A stretch of DNA of 64,000 nt from Zizania palustris (GCA_019279435.1 JAAALK010000086.1:22427913-22491912), one strand, 5' to 3'; counted from the stretch's first letter, positions 1-11,615 are shown. Notes: generated from the sequence alone by a model not told the origin. Program-made: numbers and translations.

Positions 1-783
1 ATTGAGTTTAGAGGTGGATTTGTCGTGGTTGTGGTCGTATTTCTCTACAACGACTATTGCACCAATTACCGACACATATACCCTTACCTGCTTCCCATAT
101 TCCCCTCTACCTCTCTATCTTATGCACCGCTGGTCGATCTGATTGTTGGAGGAAAATACTTCATCCTTAGGGTCTCTACAATTATAAGACAGAAAATTTA
201 CTAAGACCGAAGTTCGTGTATTAATTTCGGTCTTGTGCATGATCAAGCTCGAAGAATCCATACATGCTTCTGTTCGGAGTATCACTTCGAAGGTTAAGTC
301 TTCAGATAGCTTATTTGCCAACGAGGATGGAAGACTTATCTTCTTTCTAATTTGATTAGTTTTTTACCATTTTAACCCTATCAGGGGTACCGAATAGTTT
401 CCATTATGTCGGTTGTAATTGAGGAGTAAAAAGGTCATTTCCTTAAGATTTCTACCTATAAATACCCCCCTTCTTACCCTGTAATAGGCATCGAATACTT
501 AGTTATTCAATACACAACTTCAAACTACTTCAAGTTATTATCCAATTCAGAGGCTTGAAATAGTCCGCTTCACAAACTCTTCGTTTGTTAATTCTTAATC
601 TTTGAGAACATGTTAGTGTAATCTTTTACACCAACACTGATGATGGTGTGGTTGGTGTCGACACTGTGCTTGTGCCCCTGTAGTTGTGATTTTCTAGATC
701 TGACTTGTTATTCTATAGTTGGATACTTAGATCTAAGTTGATTTGTTAGATTTGATTTATAACATTGTTGTTGTTTTATTAGA
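1..783. other. Intergenic, no gene seen
   Basis: No convincing coding frame is present. A short run near 460-475 resembles a TATA-like promoter (tataaatacccccc) followed by a leader, as in retrotransposon LTRs, but no matching second copy or primer-binding site is visible, so no element is called. Confidence 0.4.
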
Positions 784-1160
784 ATGAGTTCATGTTCATA
801 TGTAATTACTTTTGTTACTTTTGTTATTTTTGTGTCACCATCGTATGAGTTCATGATCCCGTGTAATTAATTCTATTACTTCTAGTTGTTCATGTATATT
901 TATATACTTGATGTGCCTATTACATGTGTTACCTCTGTTATTTCTATATTGTTACCTCTATACACTTTTGTTATTTCTGTATCACCAATGTATGAGTTCA
1001 TGTTCCTATGTAATTACTTCAGTTATTCAGTTATTTATGTCTCACCAATGTATGAGTTCATATTCCTGTGTAATTACTTATGTTACTTCTAGCTGTTCAT
1101 TAACATTTATATACTTGATATGTTTGTTACCTCTATTGCTTCTATTACTTCTATACACTT
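784..1160. repeat. Tandem duplication with ~207 bp period
   Basis: A block starting with the motif atgagttcat recurs at 784, 845, 992 and 1052. The spacings (61, 147, 60) show a two-level structure: a ~61 bp unit was duplicated, and the larger ~207 bp block was then duplicated in tandem. The companion segment ttatatacttgat also recurs once per large block. The small frames here come from T-rich repeat sequence and are not genes. Confidence 0.7.
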
Positions 1161-1162
1161 GA

Positions 1163-2736
1163 TGTTGTAGTTTTACATACTTGTTGTTCTTTGGTCTTTA
1201 TATCCAAGTTTGCTCATCATCTCTCAGAGGTTAAATTTTTTGCTTTGTTGACCTCACTGACAGTTCTGGTGCTCTAGATTCAAGGTAACTGTAGGATTGA
1301 AACGGACGACTAGAGAGGAGGGTGAATAAACGCTTCAACAAATTCTTTCGAATTGACGGCTTTTTCTAAACACTCAATGCTCTTTTAAAAGAACAAGTGG
1401 AAGCAAATGAACTTTCACAACAAAATCCCATAAAAATAGTGCTATCACTCTCCTGTTAGATATGATATTACGTGACGGTCTGAGAGATCACAAGCACTAA
1501 AAATAATTTAGTATTCAAAAGCCAACCAATATCCAGATCGAAAAGACACTCGTATAAAGTATACAAGATAGATTAATGAAATACTCACAGTTAATATGAT
1601 ATATCAATAAGCATTTTTATAGAACACAAATATGTATGGGAAACAACCACAGTTCACATGTCGTTCAATAGATATGAGATAGCACAATATTTAACGCATT
1701 TAATTAGACAAAAATAAATGCAGGAAATAAACATTGTTCTAAATACTATCAAATATATCAATGAATATTCAGCAAAACATCAGATTAAGATACAAGAATA
1801 AAACTTAAAGAAGTTCTAAATCTGATGAAACAGGTGGTAAGAAATTTACCTTGACTTACCTGTCAAAGAAAGTAGTAAAAAAATACATGCTGAAGCTAGA
1901 GTAGAGCACCTAAAACCCGGTTAGACTTTACGCAACTATATCACTTCAATTTTTTTGAAGCACTCTCTCAGGGATTTTTTGACTTAGACTTCAAGTCTAC
2001 GCGGTAAGGAAATTAGAGCTAGGTCAAACACACCTTTGATCCCGATGTAACCCTGCGAGAAGGCCTCTTTTTCATAGCGGAAGCTGACGCCGCTTTGCTG
2101 GGCTAGTTTTGCTATTATTTTACACAGGCCAGCTTCCTGATGCACAAGTGAACTCATGCAGCCCAACCCATAAACCAGTCCAGCCCACTGAAGTTTTTCA
2201 CACTCCACCGTTCATGTTACCGACCGTCGAAGCCTGTGGAGAGCTCAGAGTCAGGGATCACCCATACCACCGTTAAGTTGCGTGTTACAGTGGTGCCGGA
2301 CGCGTAACCCGTCCTGCTGTTGCTGTATGCCACGTCAAGTTGAGTCCATGTCCATGGCTCCATCGGTCAAGCCCGGTGCCCGCCGTAGTCGTTTTCCATG
2401 GCGGAGCCCACCGCCCACCGCCCACCATCTGCACCATGGGCCATGGCCACGGGAAAAAGCATTAAACAAAAGTTCCGCCTCCGCCTCGCGGGCGGCCCGG
2501 TTTTCCAGAACCACCCACGGTTTCCCCCAACTTTCCGCCACCGCGCCACGCACCACGTTTCCGCTGCTTTGTCGCCTGCTCCACTCTCCACCTCGCGAGG
2601 CTTCATATACCCCAACCCCCATTGTCCACTTCGTTGTAAGCTCAGCTCAGCTAATCAGTAATCGGAGCTTGACATTTGACAACTTTCGTCTCCAACCTAA
2701 GCCACGGTTGCGGAGCAAGAGTTTGGGAGGGCACAA
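1163..2736. other. Intergenic; possible transposon remnant, then FLZ1 upstream region
   Basis: The stretch from about 1290 begins with a phrase (gactagagaggagggtgaat) of the kind that recurs in grass repeats, so a decayed transposable element is suspected but not classified. From about 2230 the composition turns GC-rich and leads into the first FLZ gene. A weak TATA-like string (catatac) lies at 2604-2610, about 130 bp before the start codon. Confidence 0.35.
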
Positions 2737-3057
2737 ATGGCGAGGTCCATCTCCTGCGCCTTCTTCTTTGACGCTGAGCCGGCCGGCGAACCCGGCCGCC
2801 TCGCGCTGGACGCCTGCGCGCTCTGCAGCAAGCCGCTGCGCCGGGACAGCGACATCTTCATGTACAGAGGGGACACGCCCTTCTGCAGCGAGGAGTGCCG
2901 CTACGAGCAGATGCACCACGACGCCGCCTGCGCGAGGCAGGCGGCGAGCGCCCGGCGGAAGCAGCAACAGGAGCAGCAGCAGGCCCAGCACGGCAGGCAC
3001 GCGACGGCGGCCGCGACCGTGTCCCGGAAGACGGACGTGTCAGTGGCGAGCTACTGA
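2737..3057 (+). CDS. FCS-like zinc finger (FLZ, DUF581) protein 1, intronless
   Basis: Encodes 106 residues from an ATG just after a GC-rich leader. The FLZ domain spans about residues 25-60: Cys27-x2-Cys30, then the FCS motif Phe49-Cys50-Ser51, then Cys54. The core reads DIFMYRGDTPFCSEEC. FLZ proteins are plant-specific adaptors that bind the SnRK1 energy-sensing kinase; that role is family knowledge, not visible here. The tail is Gln/Ala-rich and ends in SVASY. The N-terminal block CAFFFDAEP and the zinc finger are nearly identical to the gene at 5062, so the two are a tandem duplicate pair. No intron interrupts the tyrosine-arginine codons where the two other FLZ genes in the cluster carry one. 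The frame is open and appears functional. Confidence 0.9.
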   Translation: MARSISCAFFFDAEPAGEPGRLALDACALCSKPLRRDSDIFMYRGDTPFCSEECRYEQMHHDAACARQAASARRKQQQEQQQAQHGRHATAAATVSRKTDVSVASY

Positions 3058-3790
3058 GCTACCTTATAGCTTGATGAGACTGAGCTAGCTCGCCTTGGTG
3101 GAAGCAGCAAGATGCGAGGAAGGTGTTGGTCCTCGCCGAGCGGCTGTTCAATGGATCTGGTCAGAAAGGATGGATCTGAAGAAGGCAATCGACACGGATT
3201 CATTAATCTGTCGATCACCATGGCTAAATTTGGGCCATGCTTGCTGCTCCACTTTTTCTTTCTTTTGGCTGGTTCGTTTCTAGTTTGTGTACAAGGGGCT
3301 GATTTGATCTACCTCAGAAGAGCAACTGCACAGTAAATATTCGACAGTTTTGAGCAAAATTATGTGTCTACTCTGGTGAAGTCGTGCTAGTATGTTTCCA
3401 TAATTTAACCCGTAAAAATCAGCCAAAACGACGAAAACCCGAACAGAGGTTTGTTGAAATCAACGAATTTATAGAATTTGTTACGGAAAACAGTTTAATT
3501 CCTCTAAAAATCCTTCAAACTTATTCCAATCCAAATGATGCCGAAGTAGCTATGAACCTCGGTTGTTCTGCCGCTCTGAAGCTGTAGCTTGTCTATAGGA
3601 GTACTTCATGCTTCCTGTCCTAGTCGAAAAGACATGTGATGTTTTATCCCACCAAAAACAAAACAGCTGATTCGATGCTAATCTTATTTTCCGAGTAGAA
3701 AAAAAAACGTCGTCGTGTCATGCTACACACTGTTTCGCTAAACCACCGAGTATCCGAATCGGATTATCAGTGGGCGATCGAGGTAGCTAA
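3058..3790. other. FLZ1 3' flank and intergenic DNA
   Basis: This holds the likely 3' untranslated region of the first FLZ gene and AT-rich spacer. No further coding sequence is supported. Confidence 0.5.
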
Positions 3791-3930
3791 GGGGCTGTTC
3801 GTTTAATCCCCTTGGGGAAGGGGATTGAGGGGGATTGGGTGGGATTGGAGGGGATTTATACTACAATCCCCTCTAATCCTTCTCAATCCCTCCCAATCTC
3901 CTTCAATCCTCCCCTAACCGAACAGGCCCT
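3791..3930. mobile_element. MITE, family A copy 1
   Basis: A 140 bp palindromic element. It opens with ggggctgttcg and closes with cgaacaggccct, with G-rich and C-rich subterminal arms (gggattgaggggg / cctctaatcc) that can fold back, and a central tatactacaatcc. Related copies lie near 28588 and 28758. No clean target-site duplication was found. Confidence 0.7.
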
Positions 3931-5061
3931 GAGGCTGTCTATGGAGAAACATGAATTGACAAAGCATTGCTAGCGTGATCTGCACAAGGGTTCTTTTAAC
4001 CCTCAAGGGCCTGTTTGGGAACTTTCAATCCCGGCCCATTCCCTGGGGATGGGCCGGGATTTTGGAGGAAAAAACAGCAAAGTGGAGGCAATAATTGGGA
4101 CTCTCCGGCCAGCCCACGTCAGATTCGTTGAACAATTCAGCGCATCTGCTTCTCGCCGAGTCACTGCTGAGTCCCAGTCCAGTCAGGCGACGCGTCATCC
4201 CTTGGCTGCACGCGACGGAGGTGGACGTACGACCAAACGTGCGTCCGATCACTGCCAGGCAAGCTGTGACTCACTCATCGCCCAACATGTGCGCGTCTGT
4301 AAAACTTGGTCAGTTTGCAACATGTGCAGGAGGGATGTTGGCGAAGAGGCAGGCCTGCTAATTAACGCACAACAACCGCTAACACAGCCGCATTAGTTTA
4401 AGCAGCTTCATAATGATGTAGATTTGTTGCATAGATTCGTACGAGTGAGTATACGAGCGGCACACGCCAAGCGCTTTCCGGCTTTTTATTGCGGCGAATG
4501 GTTTGCTCGTCGCTTTTTGCTGCGGAAAGCGGAGCGAGCAAATATATCTCTCCTTTTTTTAGAGGTGCATGCATTATTGCCACCCTCCTGGCACTGGCTG
4601 ATACCTGATAGATAGCCCACGGTTTTGGGGGTGCTGACTCGTCACCCCTGTACCAACAGGGACGCTTCTTTGTGCGGTTCTCTCTCCGTCCCTTTCAGAG
4701 GACGGGAGGACCCGCCACGCCGAGCAAAACAACGTGACCCGATTCGTGTCATCTACGCGACGCAACCACTGCTCGCCAGTCGCCACCCGCGGAATTGAAA
4801 AGGGGACAAGGCGAACCACCACCACCCCGTCTCCTATTGGCGCACGGTACTGTATTGCCCACCCGTGTGCCGGCTCGCCCGCAGCGCGACACCGGACCAC
4901 GGTTTTCTACCTCTCCCGCGTCCCGCCTCATCGCAGCGTGGCGGCACCCACCGGCATAAATACCCCCGTTCTCCGACGACTCACTCCTCTCGATTGAGCT
5001 CGTCTAGAGAAGACTCGGCCAGCGAGAAACGGTTCGCTTGGGAGGAATCGAAGTCGAAGAG
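3931..5061. other. Intergenic and FLZ2 promoter region
   Basis: A half-element starts near 4008 (gggcctgtttgggaac), resembling one end of another MITE. The region from about 4620 is GC-rich and forms the upstream region of the second FLZ gene. No coding sequence is called. Confidence 0.4.
4955..4962 (+). promoter_or_regulatory. Probable TATA box of FLZ2
   Basis: The string cataaata lies 100 bp upstream of the ATG of the second FLZ gene, in otherwise GC-rich DNA. That spacing would give a leader of roughly 70 bases. Confidence 0.5.
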
Positions 5062-5373
5062 ATGGCGGTGGACTCTATGGCGGCGTCTCTTGCATGCGCA
5101 TTCTTCTTCGACGCCGAGCCGCTCGGCGAGCCCGGGAGGCACGCGCTGGACGCCTGCGCGCTCTGCACCAGTCCGCTGACGCGGGACAGCGACATCTTCA
5201 TGTACAAGGGGGACACGCCCTTCTGCAGCGAGGAGTGCCGCTACGAGCAGATGCTGCTCGACGCCGTCTACACCAGGCCGGCAGGCCGACGGCAGCAGCA
5301 GCAGCAGTACTCTGGAAGAACGGAGTCGCGGCGTGGGCACCAGGATTCCAGGAAGTTGTCCGTAGCGAGCTAA
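5062..5373 (+). CDS. FCS-like zinc finger (FLZ, DUF581) protein 2, intronless
   Basis: Encodes 103 residues; the ATG (MAVDSMAASL) is the first methionine in frame after upstream stops and non-ATG codons. The FLZ domain covers about residues 30-65 with Cys32-x2-Cys35 and Phe54-Cys55-Ser56...Cys59. The blocks CAFFFDAEP, LDACALC and GDTPFCSEECRYEQM match the gene at 2737, making this its tandem duplicate. The tails have diverged, but both end near SVAS and both contain glutamine runs (five Gln here). Like its partner it lacks the intron found at the same codon in the other two FLZ genes. By family it is a SnRK1-interacting adaptor; partners and localisation cannot be read from the sequence. Confidence 0.9.
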   Translation: MAVDSMAASLACAFFFDAEPLGEPGRHALDACALCTSPLTRDSDIFMYKGDTPFCSEECRYEQMLLDAVYTRPAGRRQQQQQYSGRTESRRGHQDSRKLSVAS

Positions 5374-6780
5374 CCGGCCGGAAGCGGGATCATGGTCGTT
5401 CGTCTCTCGAGTCTCGACTGAATAGCCACGCATCTATATGGGTTGACGTGAAGGAGCTTGATTTCTCTGTTGCTCGTGCCCAAGATGCCTGCGCGGTGCG
5501 CGCTGCATGCGCCGGTCGTCGGCGCCGGAGAAAGATAGGAGGAAGTTCATCGCCTAGCTTGAAGTCTTGGCCTTGTTTTGGCTCTGATTGGCGCCCCTTT
5601 GGGCAGTGTCTCGTCTGTGCGCCAGCGTGTGCGTTTGAGCATCAATGTAACATCACCTTGTAATATCCAATCGAAGGCTTTGATGTTTCCTACACAAGCA
5701 AATTTTCTTGCAAGGAGGAGCGCTTGTAAACCGAGGCTCCCGGCTCCGAAGAAATACGTGGTGCGCCGTAAGGGTATTTCGCTTCCTTACGAAACGATTT
5801 GCCGGGAAAATTTTCTAATAAACGACTCGACGAGACGACTGCAGACGAACCTCTCCTCGCCGTGCTCCGGCAAAGCGAGACGCCATTGGCTCCCGCCTTC
5901 TGTACGCTCGTGCAGGCGCGCTTCACGAGAGAGGAAGAGAGACACGAGCAAATTCCACCAGATGAAGTAGCCTTTGCCAGCTTCCTGAGCACAAGCGGCG
6001 GCCATCGGCTAAAACAAACCGCCCCAGCTTCGTGCACAGCTGCACGAGGCAGCAGTGGCCGATCACCGATCATACGTGTTCGGTTGCACCCATCCCCGGA
6101 ATCTGCAGAGGCATCAAGCGCCACCTCACTTCTCACTAGCTGTCCTGTACATGGCGTGCGTGCGCCAAGCGGCCAAGCCGTAGCCGCCAACACCGGCCGC
6201 GATTCCCGTCGGGTGAAAGGAGCAAACTTGATGAGCATATTCTGGCGAATGCACGCAGTACCCTGTGTGCCAAACCATGTGGAGTTGCCGTCTGATTCGT
6301 GGACAAAAGGCTGGCTATCTAGCATCTAGGGCCCTACGCACTATGATTTCAGAGCGTACGTACGACGGTTGCCTTAGTTTAATAAGAAAACCTGTTTGAT
6401 TCGAGGCTGCCTAATATCGTACGTGCAGATTCGAGCACATGACTCCTCTCGTTTGCCGGGAAAACAGCAGCAAGGGCACCTGTTTCTCCAAGTAAAAAAC
6501 GGGGGATTAGTTGGCGTGCAATTAGAGAAACTAAATTGCTAGAAGATTAATTACTTATGTTGCCAACTTGGCTAGTCCATCGGATGCTACACGTGTGCCG
6601 GCTATTGGTCGATTTATGACAACTGCTTAAGTTTCAAAGCAAAATGAATTTTGGAAGCATGATGTGCACATATGGCTACTATTTATTTGGAGGACCGAAC
6701 ATGTATAAACTATTTGGGTTATTATCCTTAAACATATTCTATCGTGGCGACGGTAGAAAAACCATTCGTGGAGTGAGGAT
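5374..6780. other. FLZ2 3' flank and intergenic DNA
   Basis: Probable 3' untranslated sequence of the second FLZ gene runs to about 5700. Beyond it is mixed GC-rich and AT-rich spacer. Open frames on both strands have no recognisable domains and are treated as chance. Confidence 0.5.
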
Positions 6781-7245
6781 TTTTTAAATAATATTTTTTT
6801 AAAAAAAATCAAATTTGTATTCACGTTTGAAAAAATTTCAAAAATAACATATGATCGATCAACCATCGGCCGGCTGGTGTCACGTGAAAATCAGTCGATC
6901 TTTGGTCGACCAATTGACGCCCGAACCGTGCCGCGCTCGCACCCGCCCGTGCTGCGCCCATAGGAGGCGAGGGGGCATGGGGGCCGGTGGGCGCCGAAGC
7001 ACGAGGGGCGGCAAGCGCGGGAGGCGAGAGGGCGGGGCGGGGCACGGGGGTGCGCGGCCGGGCGCCAGTCGGCCAACCATCGGCCGACTGACATTGTCGT
7101 GATGCCAGTCGACCGACCAAGTGCTGATGGGCTGCCACGTGGCATCAGTCGCCGATAGTTGGCCGATCGGATGCTATTTTGATTTTTTTAAAACTGTAAT
7201 ACAAATTTATTTTTTCAAAAATAAATACTATTTTTTAAAAAAAAC
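6781..7245. mobile_element. Fold-back (long inverted repeat) element
   Basis: Two diverged arms (about 6781-6945 and 7075-7245) are inverted copies of each other. The outer parts are AT-rich (runs of A/T with aaatttgtatt), and the inner parts contain cggccgactg-type motifs. The loop (about 6945-7070) is strongly GC-rich. A perfect palindrome gccacgtggc, which contains a CACGTG G-box core, lies at 7134-7143. A related arm occurs near 43846. There is no coding capacity; this is probably a non-autonomous fold-back or MITE-like DNA element. Confidence 0.65.
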
Positions 7246-7897
7246 TGGAGAGAGAGTGGTATATCATGGTTGATACACTGAATCCACAGTTTGTGGTATT
7301 TTTTTGGGAGTTCTTGTCAGCTGTGATAATTAATTAGAGATGCTAAAGTAGGCTTAATTCTTTGCTTGGTGTTGACTATCAGAAAACATTTCCTGCAGTT
7401 CCTCCTGTTTTTTGTACAGGAATCTCCATTGGCGACAATTAGACGACACCCTTGAGTATTTTACTTCGTTTCCCTATGAGAAGATATATATAGCTATACT
7501 ATAAATATAAAAATCTTAGCATGATTTTTTTCTAGTTTACTTGTCTTTGGCTTATGCTTATGATCAGTAACCAAATTATAGCTCATCCAATCAGTACAAT
7601 AGTTTAAGGCCACAGTTTCTGTAGGAACACGACAAAGTTTGAGTCACTGCTATACCGTGTAATTTTTGTGTGTGGGGGTGGGGGGGGACAGAATATAAAG
7701 GTTCTTTTGTGCTGAATTTAAGAATATTTATTGGTCGCTCGTGACTCAGCCAGAAATGTTTATTGTTTTTCTTTCAGAGGAATCTAGAATATATGGCAAC
7801 GCAATAATTTTTGCAATGGAATAATAAAGGCTGCCCATCAGTTCATTCATCTATTATTGATTTATACACGTAACCTAAAGTCTACTTAAAAAGTTTA
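7246..7897. other. AT-rich intergenic spacer
   Basis: No gene, RNA or repeat structure is recognised, apart from a G-run near 7680. Confidence 0.4.
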
Positions 7898-8172
7898 ATC
7901 TCGTTACATCGGATGTTCCGACGTTACTTTAGAATATTAGATATAAATTATTTATAAAACTCATTCATAATCGGTGGATTATTCACGAGACGAATATAAT
8001 GTGCCTAATTACGCCATGATTTGACAATGTGATGTTACACTAAACATTTATTAATTATTGATTAACTAGGATTAATAGATTCGTCTCGTAAATAATCATC
8101 AGATTCTGTAATTATTTTTATAATTAGTTCATGTTTAATCTTTCAAATTGATGTCCAAACATCCGACGTGCC
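7898..8172. mobile_element. MITE, Tourist/Explorer-like
   Basis: About 275 bp bounded by imperfect inverted ends (catcggatgttccgac on the left; gtccaaacatccgacgtg on the right, inverted). The interior has attcgtctcg and its partner cgagacgaat, a hallmark I associate with an abundant grass MITE family. Exact ends and the target duplication were not resolved. Confidence 0.6.
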
Positions 8173-9797
8173 ACCGACCAAATGCATAGAGACAAACAGT
8201 ACCCATGTAGTACTGTAGCAATATGTTATGAATATTTTAGAGAATGATTAGATCTAGTTGTAATCTATTTCCTATATTTTAAAGATTACCATATTGTTAA
8301 GTCATGTTATCTCATATCTATAAAGGATGAGGCGTATCTCTGTTTTATAATGCAATGCAATGATAAAATACTCTAATCTCTGTGTAAAATATGCAATAAA
8401 GAAAAAGAAAGAGTGGGAAAAAATGCAAGTGAAGGCGACGCAAGCCCACGATACTGCGTGCGGTGGCCACTGGCTTATAGCTTTAGCTATAAGATTTACA
8501 TTAAATCTAGTTTTATATAGTATAATAAAATATTTTTTATTTTTATTTTTATTGAAAAATAAAAACTAAATCATTGAACTAAATTTCCTTCAATCTATCA
8601 CACCAGATTCAGATTCGATTTTTTTAGAACTAAGCTTAGACCACCTAAAAAAATCTGTATATGGAGCTTGAGCTGGGCCAATCGAGCCCATAGAATTTGT
8701 ACACTGCAAGTCTTGCCGAAACTTCATGTCATCGCCGCCTGCTAGCTGCTACTGTGTGCAAACAGCAGATACTAGACATGCAGTTATATCACAGCAGAGG
8801 GCTCGTCATCGATAGCAGTTTCTCGCTGAGGAATTATCGACTGTGAATCGCAACGCAGACTGTTTGCTACAGGAAGAAAACGTCGGGAAAAGATAATGAA
8901 GAAATTATCGACTGTGAATCCTCAGACATGCCGTAGATTTCACCGCAGTGCGGCTCCCAAGCTGCGCCCATGTGCAACCGAGAGAATCCTTTAGGCAATC
9001 TATGCCCTTTGCGATAGAAAAATGCTCCGATTCCCTTGCCACGTTACGGCCTCCGAGCGAGCCACCCAAGCCACATTCGCCATCCGCCGGCCACCGGGCG
9101 CGCGAGGATGGCATGGCATGGCATCTCCGTTGTCTCGCGGTCTCGCCTGCAGGTGCCGGTGGTTCGGGGGTGCAGAAACTGCACGTGCCGGCTCCGCTGG
9201 CTGGGCGGCCGGCCGGCCGGCTGCTGCCCCCTCTGCTTGCTACAGCAGTAGAGCCTACAGTTAGTGAGCTGAACCATGTGGCGCTAACCTGTGATCACCA
9301 CGCCAACAGAAACGGGTAAGCGAAGTCGTCGTGCACCATGTGATGCGACGCTGCACCACGGACAGTCACGGCGTGCTGGTGACGGCGACGAGAAAGGTTT
9401 TGTTCTTCGGAGTGGAGATATATCAAGAAAATGACCTGGTTAGTAAATTTGCAGCAATCAGAATCACAAAACCGAACAATGAGAAGGCGAGCACCAAAAA
9501 AAAACGCAGATTTTCCACGCGTGTCAAGCTCCGTTGAGCGGTGTTCGCTGCTATTGATAGATTTGCGCCCGGACCCTGTCAATTTTAAGCCTCTCCTTGT
9601 CTTCCAGAGGCTAAAAATGGGATGGTCGGCGACCTATTTGTACACTTGCCCGGCGAACCGGAGTCATGCAATCTGCCCGAGCTTCTTGAAGTCCAGCCGT
9701 CCAGACTCGGCGGCATTGGCTAGCTCCCTCTTCCCGATCGCCCAGGCCGGCCTTGCTAGCTGCAGATCGAGGCAGCTAGCTGACGAGGAGCGGCGCC
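8173..9797. other. Intergenic and FLZ3 upstream region
   Basis: AT-rich to about 8700, then mixed. An 18 bp string beginning aattatcgactg is repeated at 8832 and 8903. The GC-rich block at 9040-9240 has open frames on several strands but no domain. The last ~200 bases form the leader and promoter of the third FLZ gene; no clear TATA box was found. Confidence 0.4.
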
Positions 9798-10264
9798 ATG
9801 AAGCCATCGTCCATGTTCTACGTCCACGAGGCGGACGTCGCCCACATCCACCACTTCCTCGAGGAGTGCTCCCTCTGCAGCAAGCTGCTCTCCGGCGACA
9901 TCTTCATGTACAGGTGGCGAGTCCTCTCGATCCCGACGTAAACGAGGCTGCTATATATACAAAGATTTTTGACGACTCGAATCGTGCTTGTGGCGTGCCG
10001 CGTGCGTGCGTGCGTGGGTGCAGAGGAGACACGCCGTTCTGCAGCGAGGAATGCAGGCAGCAGCAGATCGAGGTGGACAGAGCGAAGCACCGGCGGAAGA
10101 AGCGCGCGACGGCGCACGCGGTGTCGGCGCGGAAGCACCACCACCACCACCACCACCACCACGATCACCATCAGCACCAGCAGGCGCAGCCGCGGGCGGC
10201 CATGGACGCCAACCCGTGGGCCGACGCTGGTTTCGCCGCGAGGGGCCCCGCATTGCGCGTGTGA
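9798..10264 (+). CDS. FCS-like zinc finger (FLZ, DUF581) protein 3, two exons, poly-His tail
   Basis: Exons are 9798-9913 and 10024-10264, joined across a 110 bp GT-AG intron, giving 118 residues. The intron falls after the second base of the Arg codon in IFMYR, splitting the FLZ domain: Cys24-x2-Cys27 in exon 1 and FCS (Phe44-Cys45-Ser46)...Cys49 in exon 2. The N-terminus is short (MKPSSMFYVHEADVAHIHHF). After a basic stretch (HRRKKRA) comes a run of nine histidines followed by an Asp/His/Gln-rich segment, unusual for the family. This could bind metal or be a neutral CAC-repeat expansion. The family role is SnRK1 adaptor. Intron position and phase match FLZ4. Confidence 0.88.
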
Positions 10265-11427
10265 CGAGCCGCGCGCGATGGACACCCTCTTCCCTTGTTA
10301 CATGGACAGGACGACGGAGACCACTGGCTAGTACGTAACAAACATGTACCAGCTTCATCGGCCGAATTGAACTTGTCCCCCCCCCCCCCTTCGTAGAGGA
10401 TTTCCCAAGGTTAGAACTTTAGAGACAGCTAGGTACTCAGAGAGCGCGAATGTGCGAGGGACGATCGATGCATCACGCATGGGCTCTCTAGTCTCTCCCA
10501 ATTTTGCCTCCTGGTTTTTGGCTGCTGTTCTGCTTTTGAGGAATGAAATATGTTTTTTTTTTCTACCAGACTCTCTCATGTACATCTTGCCACTTCTCTG
10601 AAAAAAAGTTATAAGCTTTAATTTATGGGGAACTGTAGAACAAAATGGCATGAACAGCATACAAGGTGATGACATGATCTACATTCAACAAGATAGCAAG
10701 AGGAACACTAGTCACTAGAGAATAAAAAACTGACAGGAACCTGGGAGTCAGTGTTGCAAACACAAACAAAAATTGTGCCAGTGACTAGTGTAGCTACTTT
10801 TAAAAGCTCCTTAGATGCGTAGGATTAGATGCCCCTCAATATTGTAAGGAAAACAAACAAATCCACGGATTGTTCGCGAGATTCCCTTCCTAATTTCCCG
10901 GCATATTTTCTCTTGCCTTTTTGTGTACCACCATACTCCCCCTTCTTCGTTCAAGATCTCCACTTTCTTCCATGGTCAGAAAACGAATCAAACTTTTCTA
11001 GCAAAAGCGTCGCACGCACAAATGCACAGCTCGTCGTCTAGAGCAAGGTATCACGGCCTCCTCATGGGGCCTGTTCGTTCAGCTGCGTGTCCCTGTCCCC
11101 CAGCGTGAGACGCGGGCCGGTTGGAATCCATGAGACCAAAATTCTGGGGCCAAACTTGTCCTTGTTTTAATTATTTTACTCCTCGTGGAATACCTCACTG
11201 ATTCTGGCATTCTGCTACTAGCCGGCAACTTGCTGCTACAGTGCTACAGTCTGCAGACTGCAGGAGAGTAGTGGCGTAGAGTAGTACGTACTAGATTACT
11301 TGCTACTAGATAGCCTGCTGTGACCACAATTCCACCGAGAGCTACTGAATAATAATGCTCGCTTTTGTCGGGCACCCCAATTTTTTTTGGCTGTTTCGTA
11401 CTCTACTACTCCTAGAGCCCTAGAGGT
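10265..11427. other. FLZ3 3' flank and intergenic DNA
   Basis: Contains a C homopolymer at 10377-10389 and probable 3' untranslated sequence with T-runs. No further gene is supported. Confidence 0.5.
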
Positions 11428-11615
11428 CAGGGGCGAAGCCAGGATAATTTGTCACTGAGGTCGGCTAAAATTCATGATACTAACTTAGGTTGAAAAAATA
11501 TAATACTATATATTTTCGCTGGAATCTTAGCTGGTAAAAAATTATAGGTAAAATGCACTACGACGAAGTCATCGGGGTCGGCTGACCCCGATGGCATAAC
11601 GTGGGTTCGCCCCTG
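11428..11615. mobile_element. hAT-type MITE with 8 bp target duplication
   Basis: A 188 bp non-autonomous element. The inverted ends read CAGGGGCGAAGCCAGG (left) and, inverted, CAGGGGCGAACCCACG (right). It is flanked by a perfect 8 bp direct repeat, ctagaggt, at 11420-11427 and 11616-11623. An 8 bp duplication with CAGGGGCG ends is characteristic of hAT-superfamily MITEs. No coding capacity. Confidence 0.88.

Noticed and set aside
1290..2230. A full Copia-type element starting at the gactagagaggagggtg phrase
   Set aside because: No second LTR, primer-binding site or protein domain is visible.
2282..3088. A 268-codon frame overlapping FLZ1
   Set aside because: It has no domain, is Arg/Ser/Pro-rich as expected from GC-rich antiphase reading, and overlaps the well-supported FLZ frame.
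3786..3935. A target-site duplication (ctaagg/ctgagg) around MITE copy 1
   Set aside because: One mismatch in six bases with uncertain borders is not distinguishable from chance.
10136..10185. CAC run considered as a CRISPR-like or tandem satellite array
   Set aside because: It is a simple trinucleotide run inside an open reading frame, with no repeat-spacer structure.
9431..10264. A 277-codon open frame read straight through FLZ3
   Set aside because: It runs through the 110 bp intron and an implausible upstream region. The GT-AG intron at the conserved FLZ position gives a proper domain.
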